Of a DNA stretch of 64,000 nucleotides, positions 43,601-51,853 are shown piece after piece. How positions within the stretch are numbered: position 1 is the stretch's first letter; each line of letters opens with the position of its first letter. The notes under the pieces were generated by a model. It did not search any database. It saw only the letters and a list, made by a program, of their open reading frames with translations, and was not told the origin of the DNA. The translations under genes and the position numbers were made by a program. Location: the NCBI GenBank assembly GCA_035906255.1, contig JAMIFM010000029.1:310001-374000 (forward strand), written 5' to 3'. The DNA comes from SB11 sp035906255. Its GTDB lineage: Bacteria; Bacteroidota; Bacteroidia; UBA8524.

Positions 43601-46246
43601 GGTGGTTTGGGGTACACTGGTAGAGGTTGCTCCGCTGAGGTAACCGAAGTAAAACCCGCCGTACCCGATAAACGGAAACACCTGAACAGAGAACGAACGT
43701 GAAAAATCGTTAATGCTGGCAGGGAAACCAAAATCTAAGTAGAAATTACCGTTGGTATATACCTTTACCCCAATATTGGGAAGGGTTACAGATACCGCCC
43801 CGAATTCAAGATGACGGAATTGGTCGGGCAACTGCAAATCCAATTGGTACATACCAATGGTATCGTTAATCTTCTTATACAGGATTTCAAATTGCAGGTT
43901 TTTAAAATAATCGGCCTTAGCATCAACCCCTATTAATAACCCATACATATTTGGGTCGTTAAACACGGCAGCTACCCTGTAAAACTTAGCCACCGTAAAA
44001 TCAGTACCTATCAGCCAGTTGCTATTTTGGTCAAACACCAGTGCGCCGGGCGTTGTAGTGCTGGCAGGAACGGGTATCGTAGTTGAGTTAGGGTCAGAAG
44101 TTGTAGTAAACGCATTGCTCAGGGCAGTAATTGCATCATCCACCGAGGCAAGTTCGCTTACTTGGTACATTGAAACGTGTTGACCCATTGCCAGCAGTTT
44201 CAAATCAAACATCTCGCTGCCCATGCCGGGTACTGATGGCATATTGGTAACATCGCTACCTTTACCGTCTTGTTGTAATGGCGAGTCGTTTTCAATGGGA
44301 AGCCCTAAGAAAGTCCCCTCGATGTACATATATACACCGCTTCCCGATGTTGAAGTCCCGTCTTTGGTTATCTTTAGTGATTTGATATTAATAAAGCCCA
44401 AATCAACATTCACAGGTATTGTAGCTACGATAGTACTTTGCGACGAGTCTTTGTAGCGGGTATAGGTAAACTCAAAGCCCGAAAGGTCAATACTATTCAA
44501 CAAGTTCCAAGGCGCAGGTAAGGTAAATCCGGGGCTGAAAATCCCTACAAAAGCACTTACCAACTCACCCAAAGAAATCTCATCAAATTTTATATCAATA
44601 ACATCGTTAGTGGCGTTGCTGGTATAAGTAATGGTACTTGAAAACTGAGGGATGTTCAAAAACACCTCCGTATTAGCATCGCCAAACTCATAGCCCACTA
44701 TAAAAGTAAGGCCAAGCATTTGGGTAGCATCGGCCGTACCCGTAATTTTCCCCGATGTTTTCCCGCTACTGTAAGTAATATCAACGTTAGCATCCAACGT
44801 CAAATCAAAACTGCCAAATTGCAAATGCCAGTTTACATCACCCTGTACCTGATAAGTTGCGGGATTGGTCTTATCATCGGGCACAGTGGCCAAAAAGTTT
44901 ACATTGCTAATATTGGGCAGGTTATTAGTAACCCAAGAGGGGATATTATCCATCCCGAAAGCATGCAGGAACGATGCAGCAATATCACCCAACGAAATAG
45001 TTTGGTTAGTACCTGTACTTGCACCAAAACTCCATGCCTTACCATCATAACCGGCAAACATGGTCAAATCTACCCCGCTGTTAGGCGTACTTGGCCCAAT
45101 GTGGAATGTTCCGGTTACTTTGCCCGTCGTAGAACCCTGCTGGCGGCTTATATCCAACAAAAGCCCTGTCATTGTAAAACTTAAGCTGGGGCTTTGGATG
45201 GTAAAAAACGTCCAGTCTGACTCTATTACGCAGTTAAGCGAATAGTTTTGCTGTGTAGGGTCTATTAAAAGGTTAAAATTAGTAATTTGGGCATTCAGGT
45301 TTATTGTTGTGCCGCTCCAAAACATTGTAAGCAAATCGCCCAACTGAACAGTACCATCAACTAAACTAACAGTGGCACTGAAATTTGGAACAGTAGCGGT
45401 AACTAAGAGCGTGTTTGAATTTGCGGCCCCTATAGTAAAGCTACCTGTAATTGTGAATGAAACCGCCCGGGATTGTGAGTTTCCCGGATTTGTAATCATG
45501 CTACTAATGACAATATTACTAACGGCCAATTTAGGCAATATCTGCCATAGGTATGAAGGACTAGTGCCAATGTTAATGCTTATGTAATCTACATTCTGTG
45601 TCCCCGCATTATACATTATATCTATTTCTTGCAATCCCAAATCAGTAAGTGTACTGAAAGGCTGGGGCAAAAGATTGGTTAGGTTTACTCCGCCTACTAA
45701 TTGAAAGAAATTAGAAATACTGGGGTTAGGTGAATCAAAACTACCTTGAAACAGCCATGTATTGTTTACAATCGGGTAGGTCATTTGTACAGTCAACGGA
45801 ACCCCTGTGTTAATTGTTCCGCCTATAGTCCCGGCTACAGGCAAATCGCTTTGGTACACTAAAACCCCGATAAAAGGATTTGAGAGGGAAAACCAAGTGA
45901 TGCCATCAATTGACCACGAGTCGTTTGTTAGTACCGCTTTAAGAGTTGATGATAAACCCAGATCAGAGTCTTGAAAATCAAACTCAACCGTCATATTACC
46001 GATGCCCAACGAACCTGATTCACCATTTAGCGTAAATGCTGTAAGGGTATCATTCCATGTTGATGGCTGTAGCGTTGCATTGGTAATGGTAAAATTACTT
46101 CCTGAAATTATTGACGCGTAAAATTTACCAATATTATTGGTTGTGCTTATTACATCCGGAACAAGATTAAAAGAGCCTTGTCCTGATTGTATTTGGGCTT
46201 GTATGGCCTGGTATAAGCCTTTTAGAGTTAATTGATCCTGGGCCAT
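37700..46246 (-). CDS. Giant 2848-aa beta-rich protein of unknown function, no signal peptide
   Basis: The largest gene in the window and last in a five-gene operon. It starts MAQDQLTLKGLYQAIQAQIQ with no signal peptide, and the C-terminus (LTLALSAITS) is not a T9SS domain. The N-terminal 650 residues hold tandem beta units marked by LGDLLTMFWSG (about 302), SLGDIAASFLHAFG (about 418) and SLGELVSAFVGIFS (about 558). Residues about 740-1025 form a Gly/aromatic-rich amphipathic-strand segment (PFIGYGGFYFGYLSG, FGLGLSLGVGK, then alternating hydrophobic strands to SATISASFTIG). Residues about 1040-2848 are a long Asn/Gln/Thr/Pro-rich region with strands and motifs such as NWQDMFGNIPPS and ALSQWPSVSVYYLF. 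The first part reminds me of giant bacterial and fungal beta-repeat proteins of the DUF6603 kind, but I cannot confirm that. Cell location and function are unknown. Confidence 0.8.
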   Translation of the reverse strand: MAQDQLTLKGLYQAIQAQIQSGQGSFNLVPDVISTTNNIGKFYASIISGSNFTITNATLQPSTWNDTLTAFTLNGESGSLGIGNMTVEFDFQDSDLGLSSTLKAVLTNDSWSIDGITWFSLSNPFIGVLVYQSDLPVAGTIGGTINTGVPLTVQMTYPIVNNTWLFQGSFDSPNPSISNFFQLVGGVNLTNLLPQPFSTLTDLGLQEIDIMYNAGTQNVDYISINIGTSPSYLWQILPKLAVSNIVISSMITNPGNSQSRAVSFTITGSFTIGAANSNTLLVTATVPNFSATVSLVDGTVQLGDLLTMFWSGTTINLNAQITNFNLLIDPTQQNYSLNCVIESDWTFFTIQSPSLSFTMTGLLLDISRQQGSTTGKVTGTFHIGPSTPNSGVDLTMFAGYDGKAWSFGASTGTNQTISLGDIAASFLHAFGMDNIPSWVTNNLPNISNVNFLATVPDDKTNPATYQVQGDVNWHLQFGSFDLTLDANVDITYSSGKTSGKITGTADATQMLGLTFIVGYEFGDANTEVFLNIPQFSSTITYTSNATNDVIDIKFDEISLGELVSAFVGIFSPGFTLPAPWNLLNSIDLSGFEFTYTRYKDSSQSTIVATIPVNVDLGFINIKSLKITKDGTSTSGSGVYMYIEGTFLGLPIENDSPLQQDGKGSDVTNMPSVPGMGSEMFDLKLLAMGQHVSMYQVSELASVDDAITALSNAFTTTSDPNSTTIPVPASTTTPGALVFDQNSNWLIGTDFTVAKFYRVAAVFNDPNMYGLLIGVDAKADYFKNLQFEILYKKINDTIGMYQLDLQLPDQFRHLEFGAVSVTLPNIGVKVYTNGNFYLDFGFPASINDFSRSFSVQVFPFIGYGGFYFGYLSGATSTSVPQTTCGTFNPVIEFGLGLSLGVGKTIEAGILKAGLSLTAVGIFQGVLGFFRANPSLQTSDGTYYKLQGTFGLTGHIYGEINFAIISARLDIMAYAYVTITIESYKPIPIYFEAGVSVSLTVKINLGLFSIKVSLHFSATISASFTIGSDTSSSAPWNQCPPKTTNTTMLLGFSALSSAPAVVLKWQPIKPLNGAVPLDLVFFPQLTVSGDSSTTTQQYLGVLYINSGSTNNSLASLTEGVLYWAINALIGNTSSNTGLAWLQSQTITADQITQLLCYFNTRPNNVAPFNYTNAAHNDIQTFLSTYFMLNIRIGDTTTSNTMDASVFPVLPELYMNTLYKNNPGTAVQFSTQTMTGTQNYIADVSALLAAMAVQYESQITRDNFAPSDCSNVTDPDFENQPNLSFPTFVFTDFVALIAKQVLQGALDYLNTQNGGSATVSDTVTNAVNNSVQGIGGMASRFMLHGLRLPAPPVAASGTITPLYMLTGQQVAIPTTLATTDQYAILLQSPDLSWVTMVGGTKPPYAPTLNTIVATITSSEIQRTLDLGGIALTPSLISGPSPIINYNDTPQSFSLGSPALWQYPGDYFTGVSNSPTLWKLPSNLTTIFNSLPNVLLNVFTLTNSTKAPATNYTWATTVSLSLQTITASGGQVTPLSGNMYNLVGADDAGIVFLEELISYLNTHNDNDGTKTIQQIQILYQPDPVQNSNGGYISAANGGFKTAIVQANLSTETNPVQGMNLMTAFAAAAPPERDYNTLNTAGDFVQKLWECSIVRSGGFYFYYNTSDNKGLPDTLFSGNGVANVTLVITYDTLIPAPFVNSVVIGDEIDTSKTSVFAQSPATAPIAQQITTRVATILPGCVGYEVSRNAPPEYNPTLPVPTKDDDQTYLQTQFNLIGVSLPAVPSYKNLLPAGPADPMSEEDIANAKNGNNAQGADATDWNYSGVIPYYRFVQPGGTDPNFPNPYAGIGTNVQMALNWQDMFGNIPPSNTAPLGASMQLLYSDTIVALSQWPSVSVYYLFDLEGGKPTLGLNFAFNTTRYIGDGAQSNAQIDLLTYMTLYYQLNGGNMTVNYTTSIENTGGNPVNHIADVNALLSGFITPIITMLKAVAGGAVSTPITPYAISTTVTTTGITALPEISSLTVSLTMQRTTTLLDPNFTNVAGVAYATTVIQPQSDPGVGGMLSLTFFAQQFETAFINQPVNGVVLKVGTGTNMTKGNSDTTETPPLWIVRFDSTGANGIKFGFDNNQTYYFSPIPLATSLQSFSANINNYQKGQAYPVGTAVAKSFSSIDMDNWGLMFLQAVDRFLSPAFAVPAFLMNANEVFSGDPDYLQQVLDAKQLLAEAIEGTIDYIIDPCDGQPSPPCTAKTIANIGNAQEKWKQQMLIQLANAYRYVASVQTTATINSQYNGVNNDPPQAPYVPWLFGKMEGDDPSVPGSNAVPKSTEYSMSTSKVPTAKGNSWLTYMFEAKNIAESRSFNFGDMKYKVSHIEFDIQQVPDMGDYLASSWLTFIVPLDGDIAGGASPLASMEEVGETPIPVPLRAYPTPPSISAQNTDYPVNDNNPPNPVTIEDARTWNYIYTYQNPSAAQDTVVTEVQFNVAQGQQSSYVANNAQNLPLYQSLAQFMSVYPAISSDLDNNLSQLTPASLSATNPIAINARYAMLAFVKLVQQVAQQWKQTNQVNPRVQSAMMMDAAPLPAPPYTLSYTITESAQDTTEYLLVTITPADTESGATTIAINIDGYTPEPAAQNQYLYYKLDGSGTKQYLLYENRNTIISRTVKLQGLDILNTQNAWSSVAVIRNEELLQNANGTWQTTNPSFIYQTPQVMFYNKLIPLLNSNNAIDIATVGTTQYPVKPQRTLSQHLLALFDALTENISSGVTGYTMKIQCNYNYTIPGTSLPIEVPVLLITPTGISVSDNGASIANMLTAGITSWLANQPQSNGGNYTFDFIAYSNTDEYVPILQIPLTLALSAITS

Positions 46247-46249
46247 GAC

Positions 46250-47749
46250 TTATTTGTTTTTTAAATATTGTAATAATGAAAAAACTCCCATAAGCATTTT
46301 ATCTTCTTGTTGGTTATGGAAAAAAGCCCCTAAAGAAGCAAAATACTGTTGCCCACCTGCATCGGGGGGCTCAAAGGCAATTAAGATGTCCATCCCCAAA
46401 ATTGAGGCCGGTGTACCCAATACGGCTTCATTGTTCAAGTCTCTTCCCCACTCCATAATAGTAGATTCAACAAGCCTGCTCGCAGCATCCACTGTAGCTG
46501 CTTCTGATGAAGGTTTTGCAGCACTTAAAGGTAAGGTTGGATATAAAATAAAATCTCGGTTTATACCGCTTCTTATTGCGAAATAATTTTTGCCAAAATT
46601 AAGTACGAGGCTGTTTGTCGCTGCACCTTCAAAAACCGGGGGCATATCCGAAACATTGTATAAATAATTAAATGCATACAACGGCACCCCACCCATGTCC
46701 ACAAACATGATACGAGTTGCTTTACTCTCAACTTGTCCGATTGCTGATGGAAGAAGAGGGTCATTATACTTTATGTGTTTTACTCTCGTTGATAGTTTGC
46801 GCGTAGTTACCCAAGCTTTCAAAGGACTATCTTCCAATCTTGGGTCTGTGCCTGCTAATAAGGCATCAAAGCTTGCGTACGTTTCATCCGATAATTCTGA
46901 TAATACAATCACAATAGTGCCCTTTACAGCATTTCCCACACTGGCAGTGTTATCCTGTGCATAAGCAATTGCTGTTGCAAGGTTAAACAACATCACATCT
47001 GATGTGCGTGTTTCCTCCGGAGTATCAAACATGGTCAACCCATATACGGGCATCATATTAGATTTTTGGGATAGAAGAGAGTTCGTAATAGCGTCAAATG
47101 CCGGATATTTATCTGCGTATGTTGATGCTTGAAAAAAAGCTATTTCCTGAGCAGTCATTTTGGGAATATCAATAAAATACCCCCTTTTTGAAAACGATAG
47201 GCTTTTCAATACACTTTCGGTATCTAAACTCACATACGTTCCATCATATTCCTGAATCACGCTTGGTTCTAAATACCACTGATATGGTTGAAGAACAAGC
47301 AAATAATTTACAAAGAGTTCTTTAGCAAAGTTATCGTATGATATTCCGTCCGTTCCTCCGGCTATCCCAATATTTAACTGGGCAGGAGATGAGCCCTGAA
47401 AATCGCTCAACTCAATAAATGTTAATGTCACAGATCCTATCACAATAGGAGTGTCGGGATTTTTAGGGTCGAATTGAGGAAAAAGAGCCGCAATTTTTTT
47501 TAAGGCATCATGTGCGTCTATATAGATGACTTGATAACTACCCGTGAGGCCTAATGAAATTAAGCGGTAAATAATATTTGCCGCTGTTGACTGATGCCCC
47601 ATCCCGCTACTCGAATAAATAAAAAAACGGATGCTGTTTTTTGGGTCTTTTAGCAAAAGCTGCAATGCACTTAAGTTTGTGGCAAAAGAAGCTGCATTTA
47701 CTGAATCAACAGCAGACAGTAACTTTGTTATAGCGGCACTGAACGGCAT
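46250..47749 (-). CDS. 499-aa protein with GT-B/MGDG-synthase-like N-terminus
   Basis: Fourth gene of the operon; its stop lies 3 bp before the ATG of the 2848-aa gene, so translation is probably coupled. Residues 41-62 read RFFIYSSSGMGHQSTAANII, which resembles the glycine-rich loop with GGH/GxGH of MurG and MGDG-synthase-type GT-B glycosyltransferases (strand, SSxGxGH, helix), followed by VIYID at the next strand end. The rest shows alternating alpha/beta segments (KGTIVIVLSEL, TRIMFVDMGGVPLYAF) consistent with a Rossmann-like enzyme, but I see no standard donor-binding motif in the C-terminal half. It could be a glycosyltransferase acting on the neighbouring proteins or a derived non-catalytic relative. 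Soluble, no signal peptide. Confidence 0.65.
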   Translation of the reverse strand: MPFSAAITKLLSAVDSVNAASFATNLSALQLLLKDPKNSIRFFIYSSSGMGHQSTAANIIYRLISLGLTGSYQVIYIDAHDALKKIAALFPQFDPKNPDTPIVIGSVTLTFIELSDFQGSSPAQLNIGIAGGTDGISYDNFAKELFVNYLLVLQPYQWYLEPSVIQEYDGTYVSLDTESVLKSLSFSKRGYFIDIPKMTAQEIAFFQASTYADKYPAFDAITNSLLSQKSNMMPVYGLTMFDTPEETRTSDVMLFNLATAIAYAQDNTASVGNAVKGTIVIVLSELSDETYASFDALLAGTDPRLEDSPLKAWVTTRKLSTRVKHIKYNDPLLPSAIGQVESKATRIMFVDMGGVPLYAFNYLYNVSDMPPVFEGAATNSLVLNFGKNYFAIRSGINRDFILYPTLPLSAAKPSSEAATVDAASRLVESTIMEWGRDLNNEAVLGTPASILGMDILIAFEPPDAGGQQYFASLGAFFHNQQEDKMLMGVFSLLQYLKNK

Positions 47750-47772
47750 AAACTCAATTATTTTTATTAATA

Positions 47773-50700
47773 CTATTTTTTAACATAAGCGCCGTACCAA
47801 CCCAAGCTTTCGGGCTGGGCATCGGTGCCGGGGTTTCCGAACAACATAAAACTGATATTGCCGCCCGGCGGAAACGACAGGCTAAACAGTTTCAGGGCTA
47901 TGTTGTTTATTTTCATCAAATATGCAACACCGGTAGTTCCGGTAGCTTTTTCAAGCAATATTGTACCAATATTCAGTTTCAATATACCTTGTAAACTAAA
48001 GGATGGTGCCTGCGGGTTAACGCCCGGAAGCCTTACGCCTGCCCACGCTCCTGTACCGCCCACACTCCAAGCCATCATAAAGGTGGAGTTAAACCCTGCT
48101 GAACTTGCTAATGAGCCGAGCGTTCCCATGTTGAGGTTAAACACCAAGCCGTACCATTGGCCGGTAACCCCTTGCTGCTGTTGCAATGATGGGATTGAGA
48201 CCGCCAAATACCCTTGTGAGGTAGGGGTATAGTTCGCATCACCCGAAGTAATACCTGAAAGCTGCAATGGAAAGTGAGCGTATAAACTATCTTCTCGGGG
48301 GGTACTTTGGCCAATATCAAACGACATGTGAGTGATATCAAACGTAAAAGTTTTGGTAGTTGGCGTATCTAATGAGAATGATAAATCGATATATAAGTTT
48401 GAGTAGGAGAGTCCCGAAAAACTGGGCGTTGTATTTCCCTGCTCAGTTCCGAACGAGAACAAATCAAACCCGGATAAGTAATTGTAATTTATAAAGCCCC
48501 AAAACGTAAACTGTGATTGTACTAAGTTACTGGCAGTGCCGTCTTGTGGCACAATCGTTACAAAAGAAGCTTTAACTATTTCAACGTCGGTAATAATGTT
48601 TTGGTTCACAAGGTTCAGCACATTATCGGCTGTATTTGTAAACGTGTACGAGGGTACCCCGTTATGGTTTTCATACGTACCCGTTAGTATCAGCAGGTTT
48701 TCACGGTTACTTGGGTTCACCGTCTCGCCAAATAGCTTGTTTACTGTAAGAGCCAAGTAACTGTTGTAGTTGTAAATTTTACTATTTACAAACACTACCT
48801 TCAGTTTCAGCACAGTAAAATCATAATCAACAGCTCCGTTTATGGGTGCCTGCGCCTGATAGGCCGCAGGGGTGCCGCCCAATGCTTCAAAAGTTTGGTC
48901 TTCATAATCAATCAGCCCAAACAACGAGCTGGTAGGCTGCATTCCCACGTTACCATTGCTATTGTTTACTATGCTCACATCTATACCAAAGTGGTGTGCA
49001 TAAAAACGGCTTAGGTCAATACCTGCCAGCAACCCTTGCAACTCCTTGGGAAAATCCTGTACACTAATATCAACTCCCAATGCAATAACCCCTTGCCAAT
49101 TTTCTTGGGTAGCAATGTTGTAAAACTTATAATAATCAGTGTCACCCAGCACGGTGTATTTATCCATGCCGGTTTGTATGTACTGTTGCAGCCACATACT
49201 AAGGTTGGGCAAGCCATTGTTTGTAGTATCATTAAACATATCAGGCATATTCCAGCCCTGTATGTTCTGCACTTTATCTATCAGCTTTCCGTGACAAAAC
49301 TTAAAAATAATCACATTGTTATACCTGCCGTTCACAGGTTTTGTTGGTACATCAAGGTTAAACGGCCACTCAGCAATCTCCATCTCATTGCTAAAATTAG
49401 CAAGTACTTGGGTTCCATCGTCAAGTGTTTTGTTATACGATATAACCAAAAACAACTGGTTTGACTGGAGTGCAGTTTGCAATGTTGGACTGGCCGGTGT
49501 AAACTGAAGGTTGAATATCTTAGAGAGCGTTCCGGCATTGGTCATAAACTGGTTACTGGCCAATTGCAACACATCCCAAACCCCTGTTTGCTGGTTCACA
49601 CTCACATAAAACCCTTGCGGACTGGTGGATGAAATTCCGCCTGTGGAGTTTGTGGCAAAAGGGCTATTAGTAATCGGGGGAGAAGCAGGTATCTTTTCGG
49701 TACTGATTACTTTTGCAATAATAGCTTTTCGGGCAGGGTTCAAAATTTGCTTCTCAAACAACGATATATCAACCCCGGTTGCAGGTGTTGCTGACGCACT
49801 GCCATAAGGCACCAAAGGGAAAAATATATTCTCTTTGGCCATAGAAAGTACCCCCGACCCTGTATTAAAGTGGTTAAACAGCGGCGAAGTTGCATTAGTT
49901 AAAGGAGAGAACAACGCCCCACCTTGCGGTTGCGCATGGTACACTACGGGTGTTTTTGCAGTATTAGCAAGCACTACACCTACCCACGAAGTAATAAAGT
50001 TATTTCCAAGCCATTGTTGGGTAGTGTTACTACCTACTACATTTTGGGTGCCTTGTATAGGGAACTGGGGTGCAAAAGCATTTTCTACTACTGAGTAGTA
50101 CAACCAGTCACCCGTGCCCGAAACGGTGTTTCCGTTAGAAGTATCAACAAATTGCGGGGTAAAGCTGATACATTCTGTAGAAGCAAGCCCGCACATCAAC
50201 TGCATTTGTTTGTTTATATCTACCAACGACTGGTAGGATATATCCATAGTTAACGAATACGCCCCTTGTGGAGAAAGATACCATGTATCCGAAGGGTCGT
50301 GCGGAGACCGCTCACTAAGCACCAATAAAGCACTGTTTTGCGTAGGATAATTTACTGATGTACCATTGGTAGTAAAATTGCTATAGGGCATCAACTCAAC
50401 CGGATAACCTAAACCTGTAAGGTAATAGGTTGAAAGTACGGTAGGGCTGTATTTTTGTGTGAACGTATTATATGTTTGCCCCAGCAAGGCAAGGTAAGTA
50501 TTAGTGCCTGTGCTGTTCAACAAATCGCAGGGGTATATACTTGCCTGCATTTGTATCAAATCGTTCATGCTACCCGGCACCACAATTTCATAGCACATTT
50601 CAGTGAGCGGCCCTGTAGCACCGCCATTATTAAAGAAGTACTTATTGCTTACATCAAAGCTGATAAAATCAGAGGCATAATCAAACCCAAAAACAAACCG

Positions 50701-51267
50701 TATCCTCCCCCTGCCTATCCCGGTTAGAGGTATCTCAAGCCCTGCCATAATTTGCGATGACGAGGCAATATTATTAGGTCGGTAGGTAAAGTTAGTGGCT
50801 CCCTGCGGGCCTGTAAGCTGTATTATATTATTCGTAGTATCAATGTTTACTGAAGTATTGTTGTTACTAATGAATAAGGTAGAAAAGTTATTTCCGAAAT
50901 TATAGTTTAAACCCACTAAAACAGAAAACCATTGCGTGCTGCGCATCAATATCAACTGTGTGGTGTTGGCTCTTGACAAGATTGCATCAGGACTGGTAAG
51001 CCAAACCAGCGAACCTGATTGATAATTTTGTAACGGCCCCAAAAAAGCATAAACATTATCAGTAAATGTTCCGGCAGGTATAGTGGGGGCTGCTGTTGCA
51101 AACAGTAAATACCCGTTATAATTAGGCAAATCGGTGAGTGATAACTCACCCCCGTCGGGGCCGGTTACCCCTTTGGCCAATAAATATGCACACCAGCCGT
51201 TGTCATCAGCGGAGGTATATAATGAGCTGCTGCCCGAAGTGCTGTTTGAGAATGTGAGGGTTGCCAT
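47773..51267 (-). CDS. 1164-aa beta-rich protein of unknown function
   Basis: The start at ATG 51267 (MATLTFSNSTSGSSSLYTS) is preferred; a 21-residue longer form adds a Cys/Phe-rich stretch that is not a good signal peptide. There is no membrane segment and no T9SS tail. Composition is rich in Asn, Thr, Ser, Gly and aromatic residues, in short strands throughout. The C-terminal 400 residues hold repeated long beta segments (TVLKLKVVFVNSK, LYIDLSFSLDTPTTKTFTFD, WYGLVFNLNMGTLGSLAS, FSLQGILKLNIGTILLEK) and end FPPGGNISFMLFG..ESLGWYGAYVKK. The overall texture matches the 2848-aa neighbour, so the two may form one structure. No recognised family. Confidence 0.75.
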   Translation of the reverse strand: MATLTFSNSTSGSSSLYTSADDNGWCAYLLAKGVTGPDGGELSLTDLPNYNGYLLFATAAPTIPAGTFTDNVYAFLGPLQNYQSGSLVWLTSPDAILSRANTTQLILMRSTQWFSVLVGLNYNFGNNFSTLFISNNNTSVNIDTTNNIIQLTGPQGATNFTYRPNNIASSSQIMAGLEIPLTGIGRGRIRFVFGFDYASDFISFDVSNKYFFNNGGATGPLTEMCYEIVVPGSMNDLIQMQASIYPCDLLNSTGTNTYLALLGQTYNTFTQKYSPTVLSTYYLTGLGYPVELMPYSNFTTNGTSVNYPTQNSALLVLSERSPHDPSDTWYLSPQGAYSLTMDISYQSLVDINKQMQLMCGLASTECISFTPQFVDTSNGNTVSGTGDWLYYSVVENAFAPQFPIQGTQNVVGSNTTQQWLGNNFITSWVGVVLANTAKTPVVYHAQPQGGALFSPLTNATSPLFNHFNTGSGVLSMAKENIFFPLVPYGSASATPATGVDISLFEKQILNPARKAIIAKVISTEKIPASPPITNSPFATNSTGGISSTSPQGFYVSVNQQTGVWDVLQLASNQFMTNAGTLSKIFNLQFTPASPTLQTALQSNQLFLVISYNKTLDDGTQVLANFSNEMEIAEWPFNLDVPTKPVNGRYNNVIIFKFCHGKLIDKVQNIQGWNMPDMFNDTTNNGLPNLSMWLQQYIQTGMDKYTVLGDTDYYKFYNIATQENWQGVIALGVDISVQDFPKELQGLLAGIDLSRFYAHHFGIDVSIVNNSNGNVGMQPTSSLFGLIDYEDQTFEALGGTPAAYQAQAPINGAVDYDFTVLKLKVVFVNSKIYNYNSYLALTVNKLFGETVNPSNRENLLILTGTYENHNGVPSYTFTNTADNVLNLVNQNIITDVEIVKASFVTIVPQDGTASNLVQSQFTFWGFINYNYLSGFDLFSFGTEQGNTTPSFSGLSYSNLYIDLSFSLDTPTTKTFTFDITHMSFDIGQSTPREDSLYAHFPLQLSGITSGDANYTPTSQGYLAVSIPSLQQQQGVTGQWYGLVFNLNMGTLGSLASSAGFNSTFMMAWSVGGTGAWAGVRLPGVNPQAPSFSLQGILKLNIGTILLEKATGTTGVAYLMKINNIALKLFSLSFPPGGNISFMLFGNPGTDAQPESLGWYGAYVKK

Positions 51268-51352
51268 ATTAAAACAAGTATGCAATGTGAAAAACCTGAA
51301 ATAAGGAAAACAGGTACTAACGACCTGCAAAAAATAGCAACAACACTCCGTT

Positions 51353-51772
51353 TTAGCGGTTGCTGTTGTACCAGCCTATCAAATCTCCTCTAAAAGTAAA
51401 GCTGGTATTATTACCTGTAACCGAATAGGTGAAATCTCCCGTTAGCTTTGATACCAAAGGCGAATCAACAAGATTAAGAGTGATGGCTCCGCTGGCTGTG
51501 CCCAAACCCACTTTCACATCAAAGTTATACGTTGGATTAGTTACCGTTAGTGCTTCAATACCGGCAAAAACCGAGGATACAAAGAGCGTGCAAACAGTAC
51601 TTTTTCCTGAGGGGTCAATGGTATATTCGGTAGATAAATCACCAAAAAAACGCTGTCCGTGATAACCCCTTGGGGCAATTATGGGGTCAGCTGCACCAAA
51701 AAAAATTTCCCGGGGCGATACTAAAGGAACCGTAATAAGAAAGCATATGAATGAGATTTTAGCTAATAACAT
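51353..51772 (-). CDS. 139-aa protein of unknown function, possible signal peptide
   Basis: Second gene of the operon. MLLAKISFICFLITVPLVS looks like a signal peptide or anchor, although the following SPREIFFGAADPIIAPRGYHG is not a clean cleavage context. The rest is a small all-beta domain (STEYTIDPSGKSTVCTLFVSS to FTFRGDLIGWYN). Its end resembles the end of the 110-aa protein upstream (FNAQIASW), so the two may be distant relatives. Gaps of 81 bp upstream and 85 bp downstream. No family recognised. Confidence 0.6.
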   Translation of the reverse strand: MLLAKISFICFLITVPLVSPREIFFGAADPIIAPRGYHGQRFFGDLSTEYTIDPSGKSTVCTLFVSSVFAGIEALTVTNPTYNFDVKVGLGTASGAITLNLVDSPLVSKLTGDFTYSVTGNNTSFTFRGDLIGWYNSNR

Positions 51773-51853
51773 ACGTCCGGAAATTAATGGCCGGATACAC
51801 TACTTAGTTGCGGTTTTTTAAATTATTGCCCCGGAAAATGCCGTTTTTAATAA

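Noticed and set aside
39180..46586. Many plus-strand open frames of 60-154 codons opposite the giant operon
   Set aside because: All are mirror frames of the long minus-strand genes, scattered in different frames without starts or domains.
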